Shown here: positions 46,001 to 55,018 of the stretch, in pieces | Numbering within the stretch: position 1 is the first letter of the stretch | How the letters are laid out: the number at the start of each line of letters is the position of its first letter | Assembly (NCBI GenBank): GCA_002325375.1 | Contig: DCRZ01000002.1 | Location: 921,198-985,197 of the forward strand | Direction of reading: 5' to 3' | Length of the DNA stretch: 64,000 nucleotides | Origin: Rhodospirillaceae bacterium UBA1479 | GTDB taxonomy: Bacteria; Pseudomonadota; Alphaproteobacteria; Rhodospirillales; Casp-alpha2 | Notes under the pieces: generated by a model | Seen by the model: only the letters and a program-made list of their open reading frames with translations | Database searches by the model: none | What the model was told of the DNA's origin: nothing | Translations under genes and position numbers: made by a program

Positions 46001-46279
46001 ATGCAAAGCAAACTTATAAGCCGAAACGTGACCGTCAACGGCCGCAGAACCAGCCTGCGGCTTGAAAACGCAACGTGGGATGCTTTGGATCAAATCTGTG
46101 AATGCGAAAAGACGACCGTTCACGAGCTCTGCTCGATGATCGAAAGCGTTCGCTTCGGCTCGTCCCGAACATCAACGGTGCGGGCCTTCATCGTGACCTA
46201 TTTCCGTCTGGCGGCGAACCGTACCAGCATCGAAGTTGGAATCGCCGACAAGGCTCTGACGGCCTTCAAGACGACTTGA
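46001..46279 (+). CDS. Ribbon-helix-helix domain protein (RHH_4 type)
   Basis: A 92-residue DNA-binding-type protein. The RHH pattern is visible: strand KLISRNVTVNGRRTSLRLENATWDALDQICECEKTTVHELCSMIE (ribbon then helix A), then SSRTSTVRAFIVTYFRLAA (helix B). It is a common small alphaproteobacterial protein with the FLRLE-like strand. Target unknown. Confidence 0.85.
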   Translation: MQSKLISRNVTVNGRRTSLRLENATWDALDQICECEKTTVHELCSMIESVRFGSSRTSTVRAFIVTYFRLAANRTSIEVGIADKALTAFKTT

Positions 46280-46285
46280 CGTTCG

Positions 46286-46311
46286 GGCCGGGTCAGCCGG
46301 CCTTCTTTCCT
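46286..46311 (+). terminator. Terminator of the RHH gene, overlapping the end of the convergent gene
   Basis: GGCCGG and CCGGCC pair around GTCAG, followed by TTCTTTCCTT. It covers the last codons of the 46293-46880 gene on the other strand. Confidence 0.5.
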
Positions 46312-46880
46312 TCGGCCCCGGCGGGGCCATCACCATCTTCTTCATAGAATTCGGGCCAACGGACCTTAACCACGGGGCCGTTGCTGCGAAACGCATAGCA
46401 AGTATCGATCAAGGGTGATTTCTTGCCGGGGCCGGGTTCACCCCGCTTCTTGCGGGCGGGAAAAATGGTCTGGAATGCTGTCACCGCCATGGGCCCCATC
46501 ACGAGGTCGCGCAGATGGGTGCAGCCGTGCACGCCGCCCATGGCTTCGGCCACGGCCCTGCGCCAGCCCGGCCCGACTTTCAACCCGACCAACTTGGAAA
46601 AGGCCTGGGCTACGTCGCCGCACATGGAAAACGGGCTCGATTCCGTCGATGCTTCGGCGGCCGTGACCACCATGTCGCCGGTCAGGGTCAGACGGATGAG
46701 CATGTCGTGAATGGGCTCGCCCGCCGCGATGCCGCCGCGGTCATGGTTTTCAAAGGTATAGGTCTTGGTATCGGTCAGGCGGCCTTCGATGTCCCACAGG
46801 CCGTCGTCGCGCTCAAAGCCGAGACATTTAATGTCACGGGTGTGGATATGTTTGCGGGCGGCGGGTTTGCTGAGAGGCAT
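46293..46880 (-). CDS. DUF2889 domain protein
   Basis: A 195-residue protein of DUF2889: HTRDIKCLGFERDDGLWDIEGRLTDTKTY and MCGDVAQAFSKLVGLKVGPGWRRAVAEAMGGVHGCTHLRDLV are family blocks with a His-x-x-Cys-Thr-His like motif. Function is unknown. Convergent with the RHH gene by 13 bases. Confidence 0.88.
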   Translation of the reverse strand: MPLSKPAARKHIHTRDIKCLGFERDDGLWDIEGRLTDTKTYTFENHDRGGIAAGEPIHDMLIRLTLTGDMVVTAAEASTESSPFSMCGDVAQAFSKLVGLKVGPGWRRAVAEAMGGVHGCTHLRDLVMGPMAVTAFQTIFPARKKRGEPGPGKKSPLIDTCYAFRSNGPVVKVRWPEFYEEDGDGPAGAEGKKAG

Positions 46881-47031
46881 GGGCGGGTTTCCTGTTAGGC
46901 GAATTGAGGCCGCCGCTGGGAAGCGGGCGGGGCGTATCGTCCGATGACTTTATCGGCTGTCGGCCACGGGCGGCAAGAGATGCGGCGGGCCGCTGGCGGG
47001 GCCCCATGAAAAAATAATTTATCGCAATAGA

Positions 47032-47481
47032 TTAAGCGCTGTATCGATCGCCAAAGACGAAGGCTTCCGTCTCACGGATGTTTTCTTCCAGGCCTTCCTT
47101 GACGGCTTCGTAAAGATCTCGGATCGACACCATGGCGACGCATTTGCCGTCCTCGCCCACGACCGGAAGGTGGCGATAGCGTCGGGTCAGCATCAGCTCA
47201 AGCGCGTCCGAGGCCCGATCGTTCGGCGCCAGGGTGTCCGGATTAGCGGTCATGATGTCGCCGACCTTGATTTCGCTGGGGCGTTTGTTTTCCGCCACCA
47301 CCCGGCGGGACAGGTCACGCTCCGTCAGAATGCCGATCAACGCCTTGTTCGTGTCCAACACGATGATCGCCGCGACATTGGCCGCAGTCATGTCCTTGGC
47401 GGCCTGTTCCGCCGTGGCGTCGATGGTGGTCGCGGTCAGTTCCGTGCGCTGAACGATGTCAGGAATAATCTTACGCTGCAT
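47032..47481 (-). CDS. CBS-pair domain protein
   Basis: A 149-residue protein made of two CBS motifs (about residues 7-65 and 75-130), IIPDIVQRTELTATTIDATAEQAAKDMTAANVAAIIVLDTNKALIGILTERDLSRRV and VGDIMTANPDTLAPNDRASDALELMLTRRYRHLPVVGEDGKCVAMVSIRDL. Such proteins bind adenine nucleotides. AGAGGAAA precedes the ATG at 47481. Confidence 0.9.
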   Translation of the reverse strand: MQRKIIPDIVQRTELTATTIDATAEQAAKDMTAANVAAIIVLDTNKALIGILTERDLSRRVVAENKRPSEIKVGDIMTANPDTLAPNDRASDALELMLTRRYRHLPVVGEDGKCVAMVSIRDLYEAVKEGLEENIRETEAFVFGDRYSA

Positions 47482-47665
47482 CGGACGTTTCCTCTCGTTG
47501 ACCGTGTTGCCCGGACGTTTGCCGGGCTTTGCCACGGTGCGACAATTGTTGCGTCATTGTACGGGAATTGCGCCGCCGGGTTAAGAATTAACGGATGCTC
47601 ATGTTAACCGTTAACCGGCAGATACATCAGGGCTTGATGATGCATCACGCCTCGGAGCGGTAGGA

Positions 47666-48943
47666 TCAGTCCGTGGCTTCTCCGGGCTTGGGCGGGGTCA
47701 CGCGCAGGCGGGTGATTTGATGGCGCTGACGGGCCACGATGTCGATGCGGAATCCGAACAGGCGGAACGACTGGCCGACCTCGGGAATGCGCCGGGCTTC
47801 GTGTAGGACCAGGCCCGCGACGGTCGCGGCTTCCTCGTCGGGCAGGCGCCATTCATACTGGCGGTTGAGGTCGCGGATCGTCACCGTGCCGTCGACCAGA
47901 TAGGATCCGTCGCTCTGGGGTTCGACCCCGGCGACGCTCAGGTCGTGCTCATCGTCGATGTTCCCGACGATTTCCTCGATGATGTCTTCAAGGGTCACGA
48001 TGCCCTGCAGGCTGCCGTATTCGTCGACGACCAGGGCGAAATGCTCGCGCCGTTCGCGGAACGCTTCCATCTGATCCAGCAGCGGCGTGGTTTCCGGAAT
48101 GAACCAGGGCTCGGCGGCGATTGCCTTGATGTCGAGATTCGAAAGATCCTCTCCGGCGGCGTTGACGGCGCGGAACAGGGCCTTGGCATGCAGAACACCG
48201 ACGATGTTGTCCGGCTCATCCCGCCACAGGGGGACACGGGTATAGGGGCCGTCAAGCACGGCCGCGATCAGTTCCGCCGCGGGCAGGCCGGCGTCCAGGG
48301 TGTGCACGCTGGACCGATGGATCATGATTTCCCCGACTTCGACGTCGGCCAGGTCGAGGACATTGCGCAGCATCACCCGTTCAAGGCCCGTTTCCTCGTC
48401 GCCGGTGTGCAGTTCGATGGCGCCGCGCAGTTCTTCCTCGGGCTCGTGTTCGGCATCGTCGGACGCGCGGATGTCGATGCCGCACATATGGAACAGGCCG
48501 CGCACGATAATCTCGACCGTGCGCGTTATCGGCGACAGAAAGGCGACCAGTATCCTGACCGGCGTGCTGACAGCGAGGGCCACCGTGTTGGCGTTTTTGA
48601 TGGCGTAGGTCTTCGGCATGACCTCGGCGAAGATCAGCACCAGAAGGGTCATGACCAGGGTCGCATAGGCGACGCCGGCCTCGCCGAAATAGGTGATCAG
48701 CAGACTGGTCGCCAGCGACGAGGCCAGGATGTTGACCAGGTTGTTGCCGAGCAGGATGGCGCCGATCAGGCGCTCCTTCTGATCATACAGCCGATTAACC
48801 ACCGCCGCCCGCTTGTCGCCGCCCTGTTCCAGGCGGTGCATCAGCGGTTGCGAACTGGCGGTCAATGCCGTTTCCGAGCCGGAAAAGAACGCCGACATCA
48901 GTAGCAGGAAAAAGATGATGATCAGGCTTGTTTCGTCTTCCAT
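47666..48943 (-). CDS. CNNM/CorC-HlyC family transporter
   Basis: A 425-residue membrane protein with an N-terminal DUF21 (CNNM) membrane domain (about 1-180, LLLMSAFFSGSETALTASSQPLMHRLEQGG), a CBS pair (about 200-330) and a CorC_HlyC C-terminal domain (GSYLVDGTVTIRDLNRQYEWRLPDEEAATVAGLVLHEARRIPEVGQ). The family exports magnesium or related divalent cations. It lies 60 bases before aroB on the same strand. Confidence 0.93.
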   Translation of the reverse strand: MEDETSLIIIFFLLLMSAFFSGSETALTASSQPLMHRLEQGGDKRAAVVNRLYDQKERLIGAILLGNNLVNILASSLATSLLITYFGEAGVAYATLVMTLLVLIFAEVMPKTYAIKNANTVALAVSTPVRILVAFLSPITRTVEIIVRGLFHMCGIDIRASDDAEHEPEEELRGAIELHTGDEETGLERVMLRNVLDLADVEVGEIMIHRSSVHTLDAGLPAAELIAAVLDGPYTRVPLWRDEPDNIVGVLHAKALFRAVNAAGEDLSNLDIKAIAAEPWFIPETTPLLDQMEAFRERREHFALVVDEYGSLQGIVTLEDIIEEIVGNIDDEHDLSVAGVEPQSDGSYLVDGTVTIRDLNRQYEWRLPDEEAATVAGLVLHEARRIPEVGQSFRLFGFRIDIVARQRHQITRLRVTPPKPGEATD

Positions 48944-49003
48944 GACTTCCGCTCATTCAATGTGCCGGGTGCCGTCTTGGGCGCGCCGGCGGGTGGGCCC
49001 GGG

Positions 49004-50155
49004 TCAGCCCCGGGCACTGAGGAATTCGTTGAGGACATCGGCCACCGGGCCGGTCGGCACGTCGTGTTCGATGAACGCCTCGCCGATGGCCCGGGCCAGG
49101 ATAAAGGTCAGCTTGCCGTCCTCGGTCTTCTTGTCCTTCATCATGTGCGCCAGCAGGCGGTCCGCCGTCCAGCCGCCGGTATTCAGCCGCGTCAGGTCGC
49201 CCGGCAGACCCGTGGCGTCAAGGTGGGCGCGAAGCCGCGCCGCGTCGTTGCCTTTGCATTGGCCCAGGCGGTTTGCCAGGGTCAGGGCCATGACCATGCC
49301 GATGGCCACGGCTTCGCCGTGCAGCAGGCCGCCGCCGTAGCCGATCTCGGCCTCCAGCGCGTGGCCGAAGGTATGCCCCAGATTGAGCAGCGCACGCTGC
49401 CCTTGTTCCGTTTCGTCGGCACTGACGATGCGCGCCTTGGCGTCGCAGCAGGTCAGGATGGCGCGGCGGCGGGCCGCGGCGTCCCCGGCCAGTACGGCGG
49501 GACCATTGCCTTCCAGCCAATCGAAGAAATCGGGCATGTCGATGACGCCGTATTTCACGACCTCGGCATAGCCGGCCCGCAGCTCGCGGGGGGGCAGGGT
49601 GTCGAGCACGCCTGTATCGGCAAGAACCAGACGCGGCTGATAGAAAGCGCCCACCAGGTTCTTGCCCTGGGCGGTGTTGATGGCGGTCTTACCCCCGACC
49701 GATGAATCGACCTGCGCCAGCAGGGTTGTCGGGACCTGGATGAAATCAACGCCCCGCAGGGTCAGCGCTGCGCAGACGCCGGTCAGATCGCCGATGACCC
49801 CGCCGCCGAGAGCGATCAGCGTCGTCTTGCGGTCGATCCCGCCGGCCAGCAGGTCGCCGATGACCTGTTCCAGATGGGCGAAATCCTTGGTCTGCTCGCC
49901 GGGTTCCAGAATGATCGTGCGGCTGGTGATGTCGGCGCCGGCCAACGCCGTTTCCAGGGTCGCAAGATGCCCGGCGTCGGCGACGTTGCGGTCGGTGATC
50001 ACGGCCACCCGGCCAGCCCGCAACACGGGCGCGATCAGCCGCCCGGCGTCGGCCAGCAGGCCCGCACCGATCAAAATGTCGTAGCTGCGCTCGCCCAGGT
50101 CGACTCCCAGGCGTTCGATGCCCGGATGTTCAATGGTCGTGCCGTCAATGGTCAT
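49004..50155 (-). CDS. aroB: 3-dehydroquinate synthase
   Basis: A 383-residue shikimate-pathway enzyme. NAD and substrate blocks are clear: EPGEQTKDFAHLEQV, ALGGGVIGDLTGVCAALTLRGVDFIQVPTTLLAQVDSSVGGKTAIN, RAGYAEVVKYG and the metal ligand His in LNLGHTFGHALE. It overlaps aroK by four bases. Confidence 0.97.
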   Translation of the reverse strand: MTIDGTTIEHPGIERLGVDLGERSYDILIGAGLLADAGRLIAPVLRAGRVAVITDRNVADAGHLATLETALAGADITSRTIILEPGEQTKDFAHLEQVIGDLLAGGIDRKTTLIALGGGVIGDLTGVCAALTLRGVDFIQVPTTLLAQVDSSVGGKTAINTAQGKNLVGAFYQPRLVLADTGVLDTLPPRELRAGYAEVVKYGVIDMPDFFDWLEGNGPAVLAGDAAARRRAILTCCDAKARIVSADETEQGQRALLNLGHTFGHALEAEIGYGGGLLHGEAVAIGMVMALTLANRLGQCKGNDAARLRAHLDATGLPGDLTRLNTGGWTADRLLAHMMKDKKTEDGKLTFILARAIGEAFIEHDVPTGPVADVLNEFLSARG

Positions 50156-50694
50156 GCTGTGCCGTCCGTCAGTTTTTCAATGATCTTGTCGGCGGTCTTT
50201 TCCGGGGTTTCATCGACGCTTTCAATGATGATATCCGCCTGTTCGTACACAGGATAACGCTCATTTATCAATTGCTTCAGTTTCTCCGTCGGATCCGTGC
50301 CCTTGAGCAACGGCCGCCCGGCGGCCCGCCGTTTGGTGCGGCGCTCCAGAATCGCCAGATCGGCGCGCAGCCAGACGCTGATCGCGGCCTCGGCGATGCG
50401 CGCACGGGTGCGCGGGTTCATGAAGGCGCCGCCGCCGGACGACAGAATCATCGGCGCGCCGTTCAACAGGCGATCGATGACACGTTCCTCGACGTCGCGG
50501 AACGCCGGTTCGCCGTAGATATCGAAGATATCCTCGATGCTGCAGCCGGCGGCCGTTTCCACTTCGTCGTCGGAATCGATGAACGGTAAGTCAAGTTTGG
50601 CGGCCAAGATCCGGCCGACGGAACTTTTCCCGGCGCCCATAAGGCCGACCAGGACGATAGTTTTTTCTTGTTTTTGAATGGGTTGAGAAGACAT
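50152..50694 (-). CDS. aroK: Shikimate kinase
   Basis: A 180-residue P-loop kinase: Walker A GLMGAGKSSVGRILA, shikimate-binding DSDDEVE, GGGAFMNPRTRARI, and the LID Arg in RRTKRRAAGRPLLKG. First gene of the aroK-aroB pair. Confidence 0.97.
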   Translation of the reverse strand: MSSQPIQKQEKTIVLVGLMGAGKSSVGRILAAKLDLPFIDSDDEVETAAGCSIEDIFDIYGEPAFRDVEERVIDRLLNGAPMILSSGGGAFMNPRTRARIAEAAISVWLRADLAILERRTKRRAAGRPLLKGTDPTEKLKQLINERYPVYEQADIIIESVDETPEKTADKIIEKLTDGTA

Positions 50695-50894
50695 GGACCT
50701 GTAACTTTTGGGCTGCGGATGGCGTCGGGCGGGCGGCGTTGAAAGCGGGGGGGCGAGCCGATAAACTCCGGCCTGCCCGCCGCCGCCGGAAAAATGCCAT
50801 AGTCACAGTCTAGCAGAAAGCCTGAATACAGTGGCAAACCCCGATCCGACGGTCACCAAGATCACCCGCGAAGACGAATAGGCCCGCCCTCCCG

Positions 50895-51035
50895 ATGAAA
50901 AGCATTTCCAAGATCATCCTCATCCTCGCCCTGGCCTTGGTGCTGGGCGGCGGGACGTTCCTGGTTACCTGGGATTTTCCCGCGCCGTCCAAGGACGTGA
51001 CGAAAGTTCTCCCCGATGACCGGTTCCCGCGCTAA
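50895..51035 (+). CDS. Small membrane peptide, 46 residues
   Basis: MKSISKIILILALALVLGGG, then TFLVTWDFPAPSKDVTKVLPDDRFPR. One N-terminal membrane helix is followed by a short polar tail that ends with an Asp-Asp-Arg-Phe-Pro-Arg motif. The stop overlaps the next gene's start by 20 bases, implying coupling. Similar short proteins precede such a gene in other Rhodospirillales (family knowledge, no name). Confidence 0.75.
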   Translation: MKSISKIILILALALVLGGGTFLVTWDFPAPSKDVTKVLPDDRFPR

Positions 51036-53103
51036 GCGCCCGGTTACGGTATCGCGGCTGGCCGCCTTCGCGGTGGCGCCGTTGTTGCTGATCGCCCCGT
51101 TAAGCCATCCGCAGGCCCAGGCGCCCGCGGCGGATGCGCCGGCGGCCCTGCTGCCGGGCGCACAACCGCCTGTTGCCGAGCCGGTGGCCCTGCAGCCGCC
51201 GGCCGCGTTGGCGCCGCCGCAAGCCCTGAAACCGCACGCACCCGCAGCCCCCGTTCAGCCCCCGGCGGGCCTAGGGGCGGCCCGGCCTGCGCCGGGCGTG
51301 CCTTCGGGCGGTGAACCGGGCGTCCAAGTCGATACCCTGGATAAAGTCGATCCGGAGACGGCGGGCGTCATCGGCCCCGACGAAGGCGGCTTGGGCTTCG
51401 ATCTCTGGCAGGGTGCGGACCGCGCTTATGTGGCGGCCCTGATAACGAACCTGCCCGTGCGGGCACCTTCGCCGGTGATGCGCGCATTGATGCGCCGGCT
51501 GTTGTTGACCGCAGCCCAGCCCCCCGCCTTGGCCAAACCGGCTGAGGGCGACGGCGCGGATGCGGTCAAGACGAAACCGGTCAGTCTGATTACCCTGCGC
51601 GTGCAACAGCTTGCCGCCATGGGTGACGTCGCCGGGGTTGGCGACCTGCTGGCGGCGATCCCCGGCAGCATCACCGATCCGGCCTTGCTGCAGGTTGAAG
51701 CCAACGCCCGTTTCCTGGCCAATGACAATGCCCGCGCCTGCGGCATCACGGCGCATCAGATTCAGGCCGGCGGGGGGGCTTACTGGCAGAAGGCGATGAT
51801 TTTCTGCCAGATCCTGGCTGGCGAGCCGGAAAAGGCGGAAATCGGCATTTCCATGCTCAACGAACTGGGGGCAAGGGATCCGGCGTTCTATGCCCTGAGT
51901 GACCGCCTATTGGGCGGCACGACCGGGGAACTGACCTCGGTGACCGAAGCCGATGGCCTGTTGCTGGCCATGGCGCGGGCGGCCAAAACGCCGTTGCCGG
52001 CCGACGCCACCCGGTCTGACCGCCCGGGCGTGCTGCGCGCCATCGCCGTCAATCCAAACGTGGGGCCGGATATCCGCCTGGAAGCGGCCGAGCGTGCCGA
52101 GGCCGCCGGCGCCCTTGATACCGAGGCCCTGCGCCAGCTCTATTCCAGCGTGACGTTCGATCCGGGCGACCTCAAACGCTCGTTGTCGCGGGCCGACGAA
52201 ATCGGCGGGCCCGTTGCCCGTGCGCTGCTCTACCATTCCGCCTTGTCGCAGACCGTGCCGACGGCCCAGGCCGAGATCATCGACAAGGCGCTCAAGATTG
52301 CCGTCGGCGAAGGCCGGTATGGCGCCGCCGCGCGGGTGTTTCATCCGCTGGTATCGAAAATTCCACCGTCTGCGGATCTGTTGTGGTTCGCCCCGGACGC
52401 GGTGCGTCTGATGTTGTCGACGGATGATCCCACGGGCGCCGAAGCCTGGTTCAAGCTGCTGCAGGCGAGTGCATTGTTCCAGGACGACAGCCGCGACCTG
52501 TTGGTCCGCATGACGCCACTGGTCCGGCTGGTCGGCACCATGGGTCTGGAGAACGAGCCCCGCGACCTAAGCGTCTGGTGGCGTTCGATCGCGGGCGAGA
52601 AAGACGCAGCCCGCCGGGCGGCGCTGCTCTATGCGCTGCTGGATGGTCTGGGCGAGGATGTGCCGCTCGACGCTTGGCAGGCGATGGGCCCGGTGATCGG
52701 CCATGCCACGGCGGAAACGGTCCATCCGGCGCTGTGGTTCCGCCTGTTGTCCGTGACCGACAAGGTGGCGGCATGGACCGCCGAACGCGAAGCCCGTGAA
52801 ACCGCCGCTGAATCTTCGGCAGCCCTTGACGTGGCGCAGGTGGCGCCGATGGGCGAACCTGTGCGCGAAGCGCAGCTTGGCACAACAGACGTGCTGCCGG
52901 CACCCGCCGTGGCCGATGAAACGGTTCTGCCGCCCCATCGCGGCGAGGTCATCCTGATGGTGTTGGCGGCGATCGGCGACGGCGGCACGGCGCGGGCTCA
53001 GGCTCAGGTTCTGCGTCAGGCGGTGATCAGCCTGCGCGCCATCGGCCTTGATCAGGAAGCCCATGACCTGGCGCTGGAGGCGGCGCTCGCGGCGGGCCTG
53101 TAA
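51016..53103 (+). CDS. Large exported alpha-helical protein of unknown function
   Basis: A 695-residue protein. It begins with a basic stretch and a hydrophobic helix (RLAAFAVAPLLLIAPLSHPQAQ), then a Pro/Ala-rich region (about 35-95), then a long predominantly helical body that could be repeat solenoid (for example ARDPAFYALSDRLLGGTTGELTSVTEADGLLLAMARAAKTPLPADATRS). I recognise no domain. It lies between the 46-residue peptide and xerD, read in the same direction. Confidence 0.75.
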   Translation: MTGSRAKRPVTVSRLAAFAVAPLLLIAPLSHPQAQAPAADAPAALLPGAQPPVAEPVALQPPAALAPPQALKPHAPAAPVQPPAGLGAARPAPGVPSGGEPGVQVDTLDKVDPETAGVIGPDEGGLGFDLWQGADRAYVAALITNLPVRAPSPVMRALMRRLLLTAAQPPALAKPAEGDGADAVKTKPVSLITLRVQQLAAMGDVAGVGDLLAAIPGSITDPALLQVEANARFLANDNARACGITAHQIQAGGGAYWQKAMIFCQILAGEPEKAEIGISMLNELGARDPAFYALSDRLLGGTTGELTSVTEADGLLLAMARAAKTPLPADATRSDRPGVLRAIAVNPNVGPDIRLEAAERAEAAGALDTEALRQLYSSVTFDPGDLKRSLSRADEIGGPVARALLYHSALSQTVPTAQAEIIDKALKIAVGEGRYGAAARVFHPLVSKIPPSADLLWFAPDAVRLMLSTDDPTGAEAWFKLLQASALFQDDSRDLLVRMTPLVRLVGTMGLENEPRDLSVWWRSIAGEKDAARRAALLYALLDGLGEDVPLDAWQAMGPVIGHATAETVHPALWFRLLSVTDKVAAWTAEREARETAAESSAALDVAQVAPMGEPVREAQLGTTDVLPAPAVADETVLPPHRGEVILMVLAAIGDGGTARAQAQVLRQAVISLRAIGLDQEAHDLALEAALAAGL

Positions 53104-53135
53104 TCCCGGCGGAAACTCGCGAAGGGAGGCAACTC

Positions 53136-54050
53136 CTGTCCCGTTACATCAGCCTATTTCTCGACATGCTGGCCGCCGAAAGAGGTGCTGCCCGCAATAC
53201 GATCGAATCCTACGGCCGGGATCTGGACGACTTCGCGTCGTTCTGCGCCCGGCGCAAGACGGCTGCCGACGCGGCCGGACCGGAGGACGTCACGGCCTAT
53301 ATGAAGCGCCTGTCGGGTGCCGGCATGGCGGCCAGCACCCAGGCCCGGCGGCTGTCGGCTCTGCGCCAGTTCTTTCGCTTCCTACAGGCGGAACGCATCC
53401 GCGACGACGATCCGACCCAGGCCGTCGATGCGCCGCGTCAGGCGCGGTCCCTGCCCAAATACCTGAGTGAGGAAGAGGTCGAACGCCTGCTGACCGCGGC
53501 CCGCGAACGGCCGGGTGCTGACGGCTTGCGCACGGCGGCCTTGCTGGAAGTGCTTTACGCCACGGGCCTTCGCGTGTCGGAACTGGTCGGCCTGCCCATG
53601 GCGGCGGTCGCCCGCGACGGAAGGGTGCTGATCGTGCGCGGCAAGGGCGGGAAGGAACGCATGGTGCCCATCGGCGGTCCGGCGCGCGACGCGCTCGGCG
53701 ATTACCTGGCCGTGCGCGATGGCTTTCTGGGCAAGGACAAGGATGCACGGGCGGCCTTCCTGTTTCCGTCCCGTGCGCAGCAGGGCCATCTGACGCGCGC
53801 CCGCTTCGGGCAGGTTCTCAAGGAACTGGCGGTTGCCGCCGGCATTCCGCCGAAACGGGTATCACCACACGTTCTGCGTCATTCCTTCGCCAGCCACCTG
53901 TTGGCCCACGGCGCCGATCTGCGGTCCCTGCAGCAAATGCTGGGCCATGCCGACATCTCGACCACGCAGATCTACACCCATGTCCTGGAAGAGCGTCTGA
54001 AGGCGTTGGTTGACCAAGCCCACCCCCTGGCCAAGGCGCCCCTGGATTAG
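53136..54050 (+). CDS. xerD: Tyrosine site-specific recombinase XerD
   Basis: A protein of about 304 residues that resolves chromosome dimers at dif with XerC. The N-terminal SAM-like DNA-binding domain (about 1-95) and catalytic domain follow, with the catalytic residues in ATGLRVSEL (Arg), GKGGKERMVP (Lys), HVLRHSFASHLL (His, Arg), LGHADIST (His) and IYTHV (Tyr). A CTG at 53136, six bases after GGGAGG, gives (M)SRYISLFLDMLAAERGAARNT, the usual XerD N-terminus; the ATG at 53166 has no ribosome-binding site and would remove ten conserved residues. The aroK-linked position fits XerD. Confidence 0.9.
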   Translation: MSRYISLFLDMLAAERGAARNTIESYGRDLDDFASFCARRKTAADAAGPEDVTAYMKRLSGAGMAASTQARRLSALRQFFRFLQAERIRDDDPTQAVDAPRQARSLPKYLSEEEVERLLTAARERPGADGLRTAALLEVLYATGLRVSELVGLPMAAVARDGRVLIVRGKGGKERMVPIGGPARDALGDYLAVRDGFLGKDKDARAAFLFPSRAQQGHLTRARFGQVLKELAVAAGIPPKRVSPHVLRHSFASHLLAHGADLRSLQQMLGHADISTTQIYTHVLEERLKALVDQAHPLAKAPLD

Positions 54051-54064
54051 GCAGAGAGAGGCAC

Positions 54065-54886
54065 TCAGGGCGGCGCGACCGCGCGGCGGTAGAGATGCCA
54101 GGTGGCGTGTCCCAGGACCGGCAGGACCAGGAATAGCCCGATCAACCCGGACAGCAGGGCGAGGGCGATCATGGCGGCAATGGTGGCGCACCAGATCGCC
54201 ATCACCCGTGGGTTCAGGGCGACGAACCGGACGCTGGTCAGCATCGCCGTGATGAAATCGACATCGCGATGGAACAGCATCGGAATGGAAATGACCGAAT
54301 AGGAAAAAACGGCGAAGGCGATGAGCGCCCCGGCGGCATTGCCGACCATCAGGAACAGCCAGCCCGACGGGGTGGTGAAGATGTCATAGATCAGTTCGCG
54401 GAATCCGAAGAACTGGAACCCCATGAAGCCGAAGGACAGCAGGGCGGCGATGTCCATCCAGAAAAACAGGGAGAACCCGGTGACCAGCGCCATCCACCCC
54501 AGTTCACGGCTGAACATGGATTTCACGGTTCCCAGCACGATGCCCCAGCTGAGCACAGCATCCCCGTCCGGGGCGGGGGCTTCCAGGCGCTTGCTGATTA
54601 CATAAAAGCCGCTGGCGATGAAAGGCGCGATGAGGGCAAATCCCGCCGCCAGAGGATAGACCAGATACGGCAGTTCGAAGGCGACCAGCATCAGAATCAG
54701 CAGCCAGCCACCGAGCACATAAATTCCCGCGAAAAAGATGTCGTAGGTGGGCGCTGCCCGGAAATCCCGCAAGCCCAGGGCGAGAACGTCGATCAGGTCA
54801 TTGACGCCGACACGCTTAACCTGCGGCGGCGGCGGGCGGGTTCCCCGGGGGACGGCCGGCGCGGCGTCGACGCTGGGGTCGGTCAT
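54065..54886 (-). CDS. DUF2189 integral membrane protein
   Basis: A 273-residue protein of DUF2189 with about six membrane helices: VNDLIDVLALGLRDFRAAPTYDIFFAGIYVLGGWLL, AGFALIAPFIASGFYVISKRLE, and a C-terminal end of ALLSGLIGLFLVLPVLGHATWHLYRRAV. The family is linked to cytochrome oxidase/respiratory membrane proteins but has no proven function. AAGGAT precedes the ATG at 54886. Confidence 0.9.
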   Translation of the reverse strand: MTDPSVDAAPAVPRGTRPPPPQVKRVGVNDLIDVLALGLRDFRAAPTYDIFFAGIYVLGGWLLILMLVAFELPYLVYPLAAGFALIAPFIASGFYVISKRLEAPAPDGDAVLSWGIVLGTVKSMFSRELGWMALVTGFSLFFWMDIAALLSFGFMGFQFFGFRELIYDIFTTPSGWLFLMVGNAAGALIAFAVFSYSVISIPMLFHRDVDFITAMLTSVRFVALNPRVMAIWCATIAAMIALALLSGLIGLFLVLPVLGHATWHLYRRAVAPP

Positions 54887-55018
54887 GCGCTTATCCTTCC
54901 AGGCTCGCATCCATCGAGCCGTGCCTAATAACCATATAAAAAATGTGGATTGATGTCGACGAAGTTCGGCGGACGAACACGGGATAAATGGTGAAGAAAG
55001 GGATGGCGCGCGCGCTTG

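Noticed and set aside
47604..47852. Minus-strand frame overlapping the end of the CorC-like gene
   Set aside because: Different frame of a well-supported gene and Arg/Pro-rich; a shadow.
50831..50881. A 16-codon frame (GTG start) just before the 46-residue peptide gene
   Set aside because: No ribosome-binding site and too short to judge; left out.
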